Shown in pieces: positions 1 through 10,211 of a DNA stretch of 64,000 bases. Every line of letters begins with the position of its first letter. Positions within the stretch are counted from its first letter, which is position 1. The notes below the pieces were generated by a model that searched no databases, was not told where the DNA came from, and was given only the letters and a program-made list of their open reading frames with translations. The translations under genes were made by a program, and so were the position numbers. Origin of the DNA: Phaeodactylibacter xiamenensis (GTDB lineage: Bacteria; Bacteroidota; Bacteroidia; Chitinophagales; Saprospiraceae); assembly GCF_000759025.1 (NCBI RefSeq), contig NZ_JPOS01000018.1:62001-126000 (forward strand), read 5' to 3'.

Positions 1-773
1 GCTCCGATTTCTGCACCCGGGCACCAGGTTTTCCAGTCGTTTTCCTGGCCCGAGTTGGCCGGCGCTTTCAACCGCATGCCTTTGTCCATGTAGATGATGG
101 TCATTACTTTACGCATGTAGGAGCTTTGATTAGCACCTGCGCGGTGGAATACCCATCCGGAATGGAAGCTGATTTCCCCGAGGTCAAACGGCTCTACAAT
201 GTGTTCAAAGTCTGTTACCCGGAGGGTTTCCCGAATCTGCTGTTCGCTTTCATCGGAAATAGAGAGTTCCCGGCCTGTCTTGATCTGTTGGCTGCCGGCG
301 CTAAATTCCAGCGGGCCCATATCGAGCGGAGTGGCTTGGAGCGGAATCCAGGCCGTGATGGCTTTATCGGTAGACAGGGGCCAGTAATGCTGATCGGCAT
401 GCCAGGGAGTAATGCCTCCACCGGCTTCCTTGAAGAGCGCCTGATCGTGGTACAAGCGCACCCCATCGACCTGCATCAGCTGTGCTGCCAGGCTCGCCAA
501 CCGCTTGCTAAATACCAGTAGCCTGATGGCTTCATCCTCCTGCCAGAGGTTGAACAACTGCAGGAAAGCTTTACCATAAGTGTCCCGCTCCTCCAATGGC
601 TGTTCCGCTTTTCGCAATTCATTCACTTTCCGGCTGATGACCTCATTGAAGTAGTGAATGGTCTCCGCATTCAGTACTTCCTTAATTTTGATGAAATTAA
701 ACTTTTGGTAGAACCCGATTTGGGCAGCGGTGAGCTGCAGGGGCTCATTCAGGTGGTTCAGGATGGCTTCCAT
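1..773 (-). CDS. Phytanoyl-CoA dioxygenase (PhyH) family protein, 3' end cut by the window edge
   Basis: This is a member of the non-haem Fe(II)/2-oxoglutarate dioxygenases, which hydroxylate small organic substrates in the cytoplasm. The 257 visible residues show the facial triad: PWHADQH gives His125 and Asp127, and FHRAGAN gives the distal His210. Arg221, in SSYMRKVMT, is the likely 2-oxoglutarate anchor. The start at 773 is the only good ATG, because an in-frame TAA lies four codons upstream. The C-terminus runs off the left edge of the window. The gene lies behind the MFS transporter on the same strand but is separated from it by a strong terminator, so it is probably its own unit. Family membership is clear from the motifs. 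The substrate cannot be told, since PhyH proteins act on lipids, ectoine, halogenation substrates and others. Confidence 0.85.
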   Translation of the reverse strand, partial: MEAILNHLNEPLQLTAAQIGFYQKFNFIKIKEVLNAETIHYFNEVISRKVNELRKAEQPLEERDTYGKAFLQLFNLWQEDEAIRLLVFSKRLASLAAQLMQVDGVRLYHDQALFKEAGGGITPWHADQHYWPLSTDKAITAWIPLQATPLDMGPLEFSAGSQQIKTGRELSISDESEQQIRETLRVTDFEHIVEPFDLGEISFHSGWVFHRAGANQSSYMRKVMTIIYMDKGMRLKAPANSGQENDWKTWCPGAEIG

Positions 774-798
774 CTTGATGATTTAGGTTAGTAGAAAA

Positions 799-837
799 AA
801 GAGCTTGTCTAAACAGGGTATGATCAGACAAGCTCTT
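799..837 (-). terminator. Rho-independent terminator of the MFS transporter gene
   Basis: Perfect 12-bp inverted repeat (arms 799-810 and 826-837, 15-nt loop). Read on the minus strand, the stem is followed directly by a run of six T. It sits 30 nt after the stop of the sugar transporter and before the dioxygenase start. Confidence 0.85.
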
Positions 838-867
838 GCTGTGGAAGCTATACGGGATGGTTTGGCA

Positions 868-2301
868 TTACGCCTGCGCGCCGCCACGCTCCAGCGCCGC
901 CTCTTCCCGGGACATATCCTCCAGCGTCTTGCCTTTGGTCTCTTTCACGTAGAATTTCACAAAGAAGTAAGCGACCAGCCCGAAGAAAGCGTAGATACCG
1001 TAGGACAGCCCCAGTCCGATGCCGGCAAGCAAGATGGGAAAGCTGATGGTAATCAGGAAGTTGGCACCCCATTGCGCCAGGCCGCAAAGGGCCAGTGCTG
1101 CGCCCCGGTATTGGTTGGGGAACATCTCGCCCAGCATCACCCACATCACCGGGCCCCAGGAGAAGGCAAAGAAGGCAATGTATCCGTTGGCCGCCAGGAG
1201 AGCGTAAGTGCCCTGACTGGAAGACAGCTCTATCCCGTCCGGCCCGCTGGAAGCTGCGTTGGAGAAAATGTACGCCATGATGCCCAGCATCACCGCCTGC
1301 CCGATGGAGCCAACCAAAAGGAGGGGCTTCCGGCCCAGCCGGTCTACCAAAACGATGGCCACGATGGTGAAGAAAATATTGACGCTACCAGTGATCACGT
1401 TCTGCAACAGGGCATCCGCTTCTGTGAAGCCGGCTGCCTGCCACAGGGTAGCCCCGTAGTAGAAAATCACATTAATGCCCGTGAACTGCTGCAGCACCGC
1501 CAGGCCCAGCCCTGCCCAGACCAGCGGGTGTATCTTACCGGTGTAAGAACTGATCACGTCCTTCAGGCGGGGCTTGGTGCCTTCGCGCAGGGTGGAACGG
1601 ATATCCGCTACCTTTTCTTCGGCATCCTCATCGGGTGCAATGCCCGCCAGGACCTGTGCTGCCTCGGCTTCCCGGCCCGCTGCCACCAGATAGCGGGGCG
1701 ATTCCGGGATGGTCAGCAAGGCAAACAAGAAGATCGCCGCTGGAATAATTTCCGCCCAGAACATCCACTGCCAGGTTTGGAAGCCGCCCCAGAAGACCTC
1801 TGATGCGCCACCCGATTGTCCGGCCAGCCAGTAGTTGCTCATAAAGGCCATGAAAAGCCCGATCACGATCATCAGTTGCTGCAGGGTAGCCAGGCTGCCC
1901 CGAATTTTAGGCGGCGCAATCTCACTGATGTAGGCCGGTGCCAGCACACTCGCTGCTCCCATGGATACGCCACCCAGTATACGGTAAAGCACAAACTCTA
2001 CCGAGCCATCGGAAATGCCCGAGCCCCAGGCGCTGATCGTGAAGCCGATCGCCGTAACGATCATGACCGGCTTACGGCCAAACTTATCGGCAGCTGTACC
2101 GGCAAAAAAGGCACCGGCCATAGCGCCCAGCAAAACGGAGGCCACATTAAACCCGGTAACCGCGGCATCCGAATCAAAGGCTAACTGAAGGGCATCAACG
2201 GTGCCGTTAATGACTCCGCTGTCGAACCCAAAGAGGAAACCGCCGAGCGCGGCAATTCCACTGATAAAAATTAGACTGATTTTTTTTGGTTGACTCTCCA
2301 T
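868..2301 (-). CDS. Sugar-porter family MFS transporter (XylE/GLUT type)
   Basis: Inner-membrane sugar:H+ symporter or uniporter of the major facilitator superfamily, 477 residues, about 12 membrane segments. Sugar-porter hallmarks are visible: FLFGFDSGVINGT in TM1, GRKPVM between TM2 and TM3, PESPRYL at the end of TM6, QQFTGINVIFYYG in TM7, and GRKPLLL between TM8 and TM9. The QQ..GIN motif is the hexose-binding region in XylE and the GLUTs. The reading frame extends 31 codons upstream, but those residues are not membrane-like. The ATG at 2301 (MESQPKKIS) fits the family N-terminus. No Shine-Dalgarno sequence is seen, as is normal for this phylum. A terminator follows. The exact sugar is unknown and no sugar kinase or isomerase gene is adjacent. 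Confidence 0.93.
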   Translation of the reverse strand: MESQPKKISLIFISGIAALGGFLFGFDSGVINGTVDALQLAFDSDAAVTGFNVASVLLGAMAGAFFAGTAADKFGRKPVMIVTAIGFTISAWGSGISDGSVEFVLYRILGGVSMGAASVLAPAYISEIAPPKIRGSLATLQQLMIVIGLFMAFMSNYWLAGQSGGASEVFWGGFQTWQWMFWAEIIPAAIFLFALLTIPESPRYLVAAGREAEAAQVLAGIAPDEDAEEKVADIRSTLREGTKPRLKDVISSYTGKIHPLVWAGLGLAVLQQFTGINVIFYYGATLWQAAGFTEADALLQNVITGSVNIFFTIVAIVLVDRLGRKPLLLVGSIGQAVMLGIMAYIFSNAASSGPDGIELSSSQGTYALLAANGYIAFFAFSWGPVMWVMLGEMFPNQYRGAALALCGLAQWGANFLITISFPILLAGIGLGLSYGIYAFFGLVAYFFVKFYVKETKGKTLEDMSREEAALERGGAQA

Positions 2302-2556
2302 GTTGTTTTGGTTTTCGGCAGTACCCTTGCTAAAGTGGTGGAGCACAGCCAATGGTTTCGTTTTGTTTTGCCCCAACCATGCCGTAGCTGGCAAAGGGCA
2401 GTGATGCGTCGTTGATTGTTTTATAGCGGAAAGATAGTGTTATTCAAACAATAAGCACCCATTTCCCACGGGAGAAATTTAAGAAAACACACCGGACTTA
2501 TGGAATTAATGACGGCAATTAACGTAGAATCGTAATTTTCTTTGGTGAGGAGCCGG

Positions 2557-3435
2557 TTAGCTTCGTCCTTCTTCTCTGTCCAAAGTCTTGAGGAAACGCC
2601 GGGGCGGACGGATGCGCACTTCCACCTTTTCTCCGGTGTGGGGATGTGTGAAGGAGAGCCGGCAGGCACAGAGGAAGAGCCCCTTACCCAGGATGGTGTC
2701 CTTGTCTTTGGCGTAGTGCTTGTCCCCCACTATTAGGTGCCCGGCCTGCTGCAGGTGGATACGCAGCTGATGCGTGCGCCCGGTAACGGGCTGTAGTTCC
2801 ACCAGGGAAAGGTGCCCGTAGACCTGCGAAGGCACCGTGCGCAGGGTTTGGAAATGGGTAACTGCCGTTTTGCCATCAATGGGCGCATCAAAGGTGCCAG
2901 AAGCCGGCGGTTGCCCGTGCACCACCGCCTGATAGGCTTTTTTCACCTGATTGTCTTCAAAAGCCTGACTCATGCTCATCAGGGCACTTTTGGTCTTAGC
3001 CAGGAGCACCAGCCCTTTAGTTGGCAAATCAATGCGGTGTACGGCAACTGGCCGAGGCAGGGCATCAGGCAGGGGCGGTGGCGGTATGCTGCCGGCCAGG
3101 GCATTTTCCACCGTCTGTACACGGTCGCCGTTGGTGGCAATGCCCCCGGGCTTATTGACGATGACGAGGTGGTCGTCTTCCCACACTACCGGCAGGTCCT
3201 GATCAAATTTGCGGGCTTTCGGCAGCCCCGCGCCTTTGAGCTGCAACTGATCGCCCTTTTGGAGAACCGTCTGCAACTGTGCCGGTTGTCCGTTGACCAG
3301 CAGCCGGCCATCGGCAATGGCTTTCTTCACTGCCGTTTTACTGCCCAGCAGCGGAAAGGCTTTCCGGCAGTAGTCGGTCAGGGAAGTGCCGGGCGTAATG
3401 CTCCGGACCCGGTGCTTTTGTTGGCGCTTGGGCAT
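2557..3435 (-). CDS. RluA-family RNA pseudouridine synthase with S4 domain
   Basis: Converts specific uridines of rRNA or tRNA to pseudouridine. The 292-residue protein has an N-terminal S4-type RNA-binding domain (about residues 18-66, with AIADGRLLVNG) and the RluA catalytic domain. The catalytic Asp is D136 in HRIDLPTKG, and VTGRTHQLRIHL is the conserved second motif. The frame is open for 48 codons upstream, with a hydrophobic stretch that does not fit the family, so the ATG at 3435 (MPKRQQKHR) was chosen. It lies 162 nt downstream of the efflux operon on the same strand. A second, shorter RluA paralogue without S4 lies at 45043. Which RNA position it modifies is not deducible. Confidence 0.9.
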   Translation of the reverse strand: MPKRQQKHRVRSITPGTSLTDYCRKAFPLLGSKTAVKKAIADGRLLVNGQPAQLQTVLQKGDQLQLKGAGLPKARKFDQDLPVVWEDDHLVIVNKPGGIATNGDRVQTVENALAGSIPPPPLPDALPRPVAVHRIDLPTKGLVLLAKTKSALMSMSQAFEDNQVKKAYQAVVHGQPPASGTFDAPIDGKTAVTHFQTLRTVPSQVYGHLSLVELQPVTGRTHQLRIHLQQAGHLIVGDKHYAKDKDTILGKGLFLCACRLSFTHPHTGEKVEVRIRPPRRFLKTLDREEGRS

Positions 3436-3597
3436 AGTACTTAGCTTTCCTGCAAAAGAACGGGGTTTGGGGCAGATTGCCAAATGCAGCAGAACGGCAC
3501 CGATCACAAACAAACAAGAAACCAAAAAACACAACACCCCTGCCCGCCGTAGCCCGTACGGGCGAAGTCTGAAAACCACACTAACAAAACCCCAATC

Positions 3598-4836
3598 CTA
3601 CCCCTTCGTCTGCACCTTCACCTCACTCGAACCATCCAGTCCGCCCAGCACTTCCACCTTAATACCATCCGAGAGGCCCAGCTCCACCTGCCGCTTCTCA
3701 AAAGAGCGGTCGCCGGTTTTGATTTCCACGTAAGTGGTATCGCTTTCGTAAAGAATATCCCGCTCCTGTATGGCCAGCACTTGCTTCCGGCGGTCCAGAA
3801 TGATGTCGGCATTTGCGCTGTAGCCCGCCCGCAGGAACACATCATCGGTGGGTTTGACCGCTGCCCGTACCTCAAATTTCACGGTGCCTTCTTCGTCTTC
3901 GCCCTTTGGGGAAATGAACTCCAGGGTGGCGTCAAAGCTCTGATTGTCGATGGCGCCCACGGTCAGTAACAGGGGCATGCCTTCCTTCAGTTTGCCTACA
4001 TCCGATTCATCCACTTTGCCCTCAAAGATCAGGGCGTTCATGTCGGCGACGATGGCGATGCTCGTGCCTTCATTGAAGTTGTTGCGCTCAATGACGGAAG
4101 TGCCTTCCTCCACCGGGATGTCCAGCACCATGCCATCGAGGGTAGAGGTGACGATGTTGGCTACCTGCCGGGAATTGGCGCTCGCCCCCTCCCGCAGCAG
4201 CTGCAGGTTGTTGATGGCGGCCTGTAGTTCCTGCTCGCGGATATCAACCTCCGTCTCAAACTGCTTTACGCTGTTCTGGGCCACCACTTTGGCATTTTCA
4301 AAAGCCGCACGCGCCAGCTCCAGGTCGAGCTTGAAGCGGTTGTAGTCCTGTTCGGAAATCACCCCTTCCTCGAATAAGCCACGCTGCCGGGCCTCCTCTT
4401 GCTTGGCATTCTCAAAACCAGCACGGGCTTCCTCTACGTCGAGCTGCTGCTTATTCAGATTGCGCTGCCGGGCCAGTTCGCGTTGCGCTTCCTGCAGGCG
4501 CAGGCGGGCCAGCTCCACGTTGGACTTAGCCGTGTTGATATTGACCTCACTAGGCACCAGCTTGATACGGGCGAGTTTCTGCCCTTTGGTCACCAGTTCG
4601 CCTTCTTCGACGTAGATTTCATCGACCACACCGGAGACCTGCGGCTTGACCATCACTTCCTTGCGGGGCCGGATTGCGCCGGTTGCCACAGTCTTTTTAA
4701 TGATGTCCGTCTTTTCAGGCTGTACGACCTCGTAATTTTCTGCTTCTTTGGTATTGCGCTGGTAAAAGTAGATGCCCAGGCCAATGGTGGCAATAATCAG
4801 GAATGCACCGAAACCAATTAGACAACCTCTGTTCAT
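3598..4836 (-). CDS. Efflux periplasmic adaptor (MacA/HlyD type membrane fusion protein)
   Basis: Periplasmic adaptor that links an inner-membrane MacB-like ABC exporter to an outer-membrane TolC channel. Residues 5-26 are a single N-terminal membrane anchor. A first biotinyl-lipoyl half follows (VSGVVDEIYVEEGELVTKGQ), then a long coiled-coil hairpin (about residues 95-225, rich in Glu, Arg and Ala), a second lipoyl half, and beta-barrel and membrane-proximal domains. At 412 residues it is a normal length for the family. It is the last gene of the operon, 32 nt after the second permease. No outer-membrane TolC-type gene is present in the window, so the channel must be encoded elsewhere. Confidence 0.92.
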   Translation of the reverse strand: MNRGCLIGFGAFLIIATIGLGIYFYQRNTKEAENYEVVQPEKTDIIKKTVATGAIRPRKEVMVKPQVSGVVDEIYVEEGELVTKGQKLARIKLVPSEVNINTAKSNVELARLRLQEAQRELARQRNLNKQQLDVEEARAGFENAKQEEARQRGLFEEGVISEQDYNRFKLDLELARAAFENAKVVAQNSVKQFETEVDIREQELQAAINNLQLLREGASANSRQVANIVTSTLDGMVLDIPVEEGTSVIERNNFNEGTSIAIVADMNALIFEGKVDESDVGKLKEGMPLLLTVGAIDNQSFDATLEFISPKGEDEEGTVKFEVRAAVKPTDDVFLRAGYSANADIILDRRKQVLAIQERDILYESDTTYVEIKTGDRSFEKRQVELGLSDGIKVEVLGGLDGSSEVKVQTKG

Positions 4837-4868
4837 AATAATGACTGTTTTTTATGGGTGACTTCAAC

Positions 4869-6119
<1,251 letters not shown>

Positions 6120-6124
6120 AATCG

Positions 6125-7348
6125 TTAACTTCTCATGGCTTCAACAGGATTGATTCGGGCGGCCTGACGGGCAGGCATCCAGCCGGCCAGTGCACCGGCA
6201 ATGACCAGCACCAGGGTAGCGGCCAGCCCCACTCCCAGGTCAACCTGAGGGTTGCGGAAGAAATCGACTTCCATCGACTCCATCAGGCTAATGACGCCAA
6301 CACCTGCCAAAAGCCCCAGGTAGCCCGCTACAGCCGTTATGAGCACGGCCTCCTGCAGGATCATGGATATAATGGAGTAGGGCGTGGCGCCCAGCGCCTT
6401 GCGGACCCCGATTTCCCGGGTCCGGTCCTTCACCACAATCAACATGATATTACTGATACCGATGACCCCGGCAATGATGCTGCCAAGACCAACGAACCAA
6501 ACGAAAATCTTGATGGCGGCAAAAAGATTAATAAAGTCCTGGTACTCTTCCGCTGCGCTAAAGATGGATACCGCCCGGCGGTCCTCCACACTAAAGTCAT
6601 GCCTGGCAGCAAAGGCAGCGTGTATCTTGTTTTCCAGTTTTTTGGTCTCTTCAAGGGTAAGGTCCTTCGTCGTCAGCATGAGCTGATGCAGGCGGTTAGT
6701 GCCGGCATATACCTTTTGTGCGGTGGTGACCGGAATATAAATGATCCGCATCTCATTATCGCCCCCGGTATCGCTGTAAGTGCCCACGACGGTGTAGACA
6801 ATACCTCCGATTTCGATGGCTTTGCCAATAGCATCCTCTTCCCCAAAGAGGTCCTGCTTCACAATCTTACCGATGACGGCTACCTTGCGGACCTCTTTCA
6901 GGTCTTGTTCGCTGATGTAGCGGCCGGCATCAATCAGAGTATTCTCCAGGTAGCGGTGACCGGGGTGGACCGCCCGGGTGGTAAAGGAGAGCCTTTTGTC
7001 TTTGTAGACCGTCATCTGATCGCCGGAAAGGTAGTAACGCCCGGTCAGGTGCTCGATATCGTCAAACTGCTCGCGCAGCATGTCGTAGTCTTCGTTGGTG
7101 AACTCAATGCGCCGGCCCTTGGGCAGTCCCCGGTAGGGCATAGAGGTGGTGCCATTCCGAATCCACATGCTGTTGATAGCATCGTCGCGGAATTCATACT
7201 CCACACCGTTCTGCAGGCCATCTCCCGCACCGAGTAGTATGATCAGCATAAAAATGCCCCAAAACACCCCGAGGGCAGTAAGTATGGTCCGCAGCGGATG
7301 CCGCTGAATGGAATTGAATATTTCTATCCACTTATCGGTATCAATCAT
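6125..7348 (-). CDS. MacB-like ABC transporter permease (first of two)
   Basis: 407-residue FtsX/MacB-type permease with the same plan as its downstream neighbour: TM1 with LTALGVFWGIFMLIILLGAG, a periplasmic core, then three membrane segments with VKDRTREIGVRKALGATP and the ending MPARQAARINPVEAMRS. Its start overlaps the ATPase stop by 8 nt, so translation is probably coupled. Gene order is ATPase, permease, permease, adaptor. Such systems move peptides, lipoproteins, siderophores or antibiotics across the envelope by mechanotransmission. The substrate here is unknown. Confidence 0.92.
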   Translation of the reverse strand: MIDTDKWIEIFNSIQRHPLRTILTALGVFWGIFMLIILLGAGDGLQNGVEYEFRDDAINSMWIRNGTTSMPYRGLPKGRRIEFTNEDYDMLREQFDDIEHLTGRYYLSGDQMTVYKDKRLSFTTRAVHPGHRYLENTLIDAGRYISEQDLKEVRKVAVIGKIVKQDLFGEEDAIGKAIEIGGIVYTVVGTYSDTGGDNEMRIIYIPVTTAQKVYAGTNRLHQLMLTTKDLTLEETKKLENKIHAAFAARHDFSVEDRRAVSIFSAAEEYQDFINLFAAIKIFVWFVGLGSIIAGVIGISNIMLIVVKDRTREIGVRKALGATPYSIISMILQEAVLITAVAGYLGLLAGVGVISLMESMEVDFFRNPQVDLGVGLAATLVLVIAGALAGWMPARQAARINPVEAMRS

Positions 7349-8048
7349 GGCCCGGGGTATTTGGTGTAGCGGCTACAGGGCTTCCGTTGGATTCGATGAG
7401 TCCGTCCCGCAGGCGGATGACCTGCCGGGTCATGGCAGCGATGTCATTCTCATGCGTGACGATCAGAACAGTCATGCCATCGTTGTTCACCTTTTTGAAA
7501 ATCTCCATCACCTCGTAGGAGGTTTTGGAATCCAGGGCGCCTGTCGGCTCATCCGCCAGTATGACTTTAGGCTGTGTAATCAAGGCCCGGGCGATGGCAA
7601 CACGCTGCTGCTGCCCACCAGACAATTGCGTAGGCAAGTGATCAGACCAATCAGCCAGCCCGACCATGTCCAGGTATTCGACAGCACGTTTGTGGCGTTC
7701 GTTGCGGTCTACTTTTTGATAATATAGGGGCAGCGCTACATTCTCCGCAGCGGTCTTAAAAGGGAGTAAGTTGAAAGACTGGAAAACGAAGCCGATGAAC
7801 CGGTTGCGGTACTGAGCAGCTTCCGTTTGCGAAAGCCCCTGTATGAGTTTGCCATCGAGGCGGTATTCCCCTTCATCGTATTCGTCCAGAATACCCAGGA
7901 TGTTGAGGAGCGTAGACTTGCCGGAACCGGAAGAGCCCATGATAGAGGCAAAAGCGCCTTCTTTGAGGTGGAGGTCTATGCCTTTGAGGACTTCCAACCG
8001 GTTGTACCCGGTTTGGTAGGCTTTACGAATGTTTTTCAGTTGTATCAT
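7341..8048 (-). CDS. ABC transporter ATP-binding protein (MacB/LolD type)
   Basis: Cytoplasmic ATPase of the exporter, 235 residues. It has Walker [10 protein letters not shown], a Q-loop in [21 protein letters not shown], the ABC signature LSGGQQQR, Walker [13 protein letters not shown], and the H-loop His in VTHEND. The sequence after the Q-loop and the TGALDSKT stretch are typical of the MacB/LolD subfamily rather than importer ATPases. It is the first gene of a four-gene efflux operon, preceded by a candidate promoter at 8099-8106, and it overlaps the next gene by 8 nt. Confidence 0.95.
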   Translation of the reverse strand: MIQLKNIRKAYQTGYNRLEVLKGIDLHLKEGAFASIMGSSGSGKSTLLNILGILDEYDEGEYRLDGKLIQGLSQTEAAQYRNRFIGFVFQSFNLLPFKTAAENVALPLYYQKVDRNERHKRAVEYLDMVGLADWSDHLPTQLSGGQQQRVAIARALITQPKVILADEPTGALDSKTSYEVMEIFKKVNNDGMTVLIVTHENDIAAMTRQVIRLRDGLIESNGSPVAATPNTPGHD

Positions 8049-8098
8049 ATACAGTCGGGTTGCAGTAGTACGGCCTGATCGGTACTTCAGGCGACTGA

Positions 8099-8106
8099 CA
8101 AAGTTA
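8099..8106 (-). promoter_or_regulatory. Candidate Bacteroidota -7 promoter box for the efflux operon
   Basis: On the minus strand the box reads TAACTTTG, matching the Bacteroidota TAnnTTTG consensus, about 50 nt upstream of the ATPase ATG at 8048. The -33 TTTG element is not clear. It lies in a 263-nt divergent region shared with the lipoprotein at 8312. Confidence 0.45.
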
Positions 8107-8231
8107 ACGCCCCTTGCCAGACAGGCACTTATTTTGGATAAAAGCCTGCAAATACTAGATGTAGATAGTGCTGGTTTTGGTGTATTACCTTATTGATGTG
8201 TTTTAAAGTCGGATTCCCCTATCAGTATTAT

Positions 8232-8239
8232 TAGATTTG
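8232..8239 (+). promoter_or_regulatory. Candidate Bacteroidota -7 promoter box for the lipoprotein gene
   Basis: TAGATTTG matches TAnnTTTG. Transcription would start near 8246, about 65 nt before the ATG at 8312. The -33 region has only an imperfect T-rich match. Confidence 0.4.
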
Positions 8240-8311
8240 CAGGCAGCATTTTGAATGACCGTGCGTTAATACCTATGATAAGAGACAAACGTTGACTTCC
8301 GGAAGGAAAAA

Positions 8312-9106
8312 ATGAAGATGACAAAATTTTACCTGGGGCTTATTGGTGTACTATTGCTGGCTGCTGGCTGCAACCTTGATTCAGATACGGTTGTGGTGCC
8401 TGATGTGGAAGACGAATTTTATCTGGAGCTCGCTGAGGACTTTGAAAACGGCAACCGTTCCTTAAACTGGAAGCTGCGCACTATTGAATCCGTTGGTTGT
8501 GAAGATGCCGGTATAGACTATACCTTTCACTGGCAGGAAGGGCAGACGCTCGTTTTAAGCATCAATCAGGTATTGACGTCCAGTGATTGCGACCCGGCAG
8601 ATGAGCCGGCACGGGCTTTGGTAGAGATTGGAACGCTGAGCAATGGTTTTTATCCGGTTTCGATTGCCCTTCGGGAAACGCTGGAACGGGAAGGGACGCT
8701 GAGGGTCAGCGATTCATTTTTTCAAATTGAAATTGAGTCCGGGGGAGGGGTACTGCCACTACGTGAGCGGTTGTTCCGTATGCCTGAGCATACCCTTTGG
8801 GGGTACATTGACCATCAGGGTATTGATAGCCTGAGCAATGCTGCTGCCGATTTCTATGCCGAACTGGAACAGATCACGGAAAGACAGGTGTTAACTGACG
8901 GGCACTACGGTTTCTTCGAGTCGCGAAATAATGGAGATGAGATCTTCTTTCCTGAGATAGCGGCATCTGTATCCACAACACTTGCCTTTCAGCGGACGCT
9001 TACTGCCGACCGAAAAGGCGCTGTAATCGAACTCATCAATACCTACCGGGAGACATACGAAGAGCTGCGCCTTGTAATCGGCAATACTTACGGCGAAGCA
9101 TGGTAA
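8312..9106 (+). CDS. Hypothetical lipoprotein
   Basis: 264 residues with a type II signal peptide and the lipobox LLAAGC (Cys20), so it is lipidated and anchored to the outer or inner membrane. The start at 8312 follows a purine-rich GGAAGG, one of the few Shine-Dalgarno-like sequences in this window. A second ATG two codons later is possible. The mature part is acidic and predicted to be mostly beta-strand with some helix. It has three Cys in the first half (Cys20, in VGCEDAG, and in SSDCDPAD) and no recognised domain. It stands alone, divergent from the efflux operon and convergent with the Nudix regulator. I do not recognise the family. Confidence 0.8.
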   Translation: MKMTKFYLGLIGVLLLAAGCNLDSDTVVVPDVEDEFYLELAEDFENGNRSLNWKLRTIESVGCEDAGIDYTFHWQEGQTLVLSINQVLTSSDCDPADEPARALVEIGTLSNGFYPVSIALRETLEREGTLRVSDSFFQIEIESGGGVLPLRERLFRMPEHTLWGYIDHQGIDSLSNAAADFYAELEQITERQVLTDGHYGFFESRNNGDEIFFPEIAASVSTTLAFQRTLTADRKGAVIELINTYRETYEELRLVIGNTYGEAW

Positions 9107-9116
9107 AGGCAGGCCA

Positions 9117-9875
9117 CTAGGCCATCTGCTGAGGTTTCCTTCTTGTACGGGGCTTGCGCTCTGTGGGTTCCTTTCGCTTGCTTTCCTTAAGCTCGAAGCT
9201 GAGCCCTTCGGCAAGTAGCTGTTCATAGCGGTTGCGGTCAAACTGATACAATCGGGCCGGGCGGTGTGCCACGCCTTCCTGGGTTTCCTCCAGATCCACC
9301 AGCAGATCCATCGTCAGAATCTTTTTCCGGAAATTCCGCTTATCCAGCTTGGTTTCCAGAATGGCTTCGTAGAGGTGCTGCAGCTCCGTCAGGGTGAACT
9401 TAGGCGGCAACAGCTCAAACCCCACCGGCCGGGAGCGGACCAGCCACTTCAGGCGGTTGAAGCAAGCATTAAGGATGTCATTGTGATCAAACGCCAGGTC
9501 TTCCACCTCGGCTACAGAGTGCCACTTCGCTTTACGTGCAATGGAAGAAGGTTGGAGGGTATAGTGGCTGATTTTTATGAGCGAAAAATAGGCTACCGTG
9601 ATGACCCGCCCAAAAGGGTGACGGTTAACGGTACCAAACGTTTTGACCTGCTCCAGGAAGACGTTGCGCAACCCTGTCAGCTCCTCCAGCACCCGCTTCG
9701 CAGCCGTGTCAAGGTCTTCATTAGGGTACACAAAATAGCCCGGCAGGCCCCATTTGCCATGATAGGGCTCTTCTCCACGTTTGATGAGCAATACCTTCAG
9801 GTCGCCCTCATCAAATCCAAAAATCACATTATCAACTGTAAAAGCAGACTTAAAATATTCGTTGAATTCGTTCAT
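9117..9875 (-). CDS. Nudix-fold transcriptional regulator (NrtR/AraR-like)
   Basis: 252 residues: an N-terminal Nudix-fold domain (about residues 10-145), a C-terminal winged-helix domain (about 155-230, with FTLTELQHLYEAI and KRNFRKKI), and a basic tail. This two-part plan is that of the NrtR/AraR regulators, which bind DNA and sense ADP-ribose-like or sugar ligands. The Nudix box (residues 47-69) is degenerate. The leading Gly is Tyr47, the Glu after Arg61 is Val62, and the second Glu of the EE pair is Leu66, so pyrophosphohydrolase activity is probably lost. The start at 9875 carries the family N-terminus. CATTATAG is directly repeated over the start (9873-9880 and 9886-9893), possibly an autoregulatory site. 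The target pathway is not evident from the neighbours. Confidence 0.85.
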   Translation of the reverse strand: MNEFNEYFKSAFTVDNVIFGFDEGDLKVLLIKRGEEPYHGKWGLPGYFVYPNEDLDTAAKRVLEELTGLRNVFLEQVKTFGTVNRHPFGRVITVAYFSLIKISHYTLQPSSIARKAKWHSVAEVEDLAFDHNDILNACFNRLKWLVRSRPVGFELLPPKFTLTELQHLYEAILETKLDKRNFRKKILTMDLLVDLEETQEGVAHRPARLYQFDRNRYEQLLAEGLSFELKESKRKEPTERKPRTRRKPQQMA

Positions 9876-10191
9876 TATAGCCAGTCATTATAGTATACAG
9901 GTGGAAAATAAAGAAATATTTCAATCCTTACCAAATTAAACAGGGCACGCTTAGTGTATATTGTACACAATTTACAGATCGAATTAAGCTATTGATAATC
10001 AACTGCAGACCACCGACTGATAAGAATTTAAGGTGTTTTTTAAAAAATGTTCTATTTTTATTTGCCGGGGCCCTTAAAATGCAAAAATAAAAAAGCAAGC
10101 GCGCACTGGTATTGACAAAGCGCACTGTTTGAGTCGTTGGGCAGCAAAACAGGAACTCTGGCTGAAAAACAACAGGTTAGATAACTTTGAC
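9876..10191. other. Divergent intergenic region between the Nudix regulator and comEC
   Basis: AT-rich 316-nt stretch without a credible ORF. It contains a 15-bp inverted repeat at 9954-9968 and direct repeats over the regulator start, both described separately. I saw no RNA gene. Confidence 0.6.
9954..9968. promoter_or_regulatory. Inverted repeat, candidate operator of the Nudix regulator
   Basis: GTGTA-N5-TACAC, a 15-bp dyad 80 nt upstream of the regulator start. Its length and spacing suit a dimeric winged-helix regulator, but the link is positional only. Confidence 0.3.
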
Positions 10192-10199
10192 ATAAAAGC
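10192..10199 (+). promoter_or_regulatory. Candidate -7 promoter box of comEC
   Basis: TAACTTTG, a TAnnTTTG match 12 nt before the comEC ATG, implying a leader of only about six nucleotides. No clear -33 TTTG is seen at the expected distance. Confidence 0.4.
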
Positions 10200-10211
10200 T
10201 CTTCCGCCATT

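Noticed and set aside
805-1803. 332-codon plus-strand frame over the MFS gene
   Set aside because: It lies antisense to a transporter with all family motifs, and its translation has no fold-like pattern. It is a shadow of GC-rich coding sequence.
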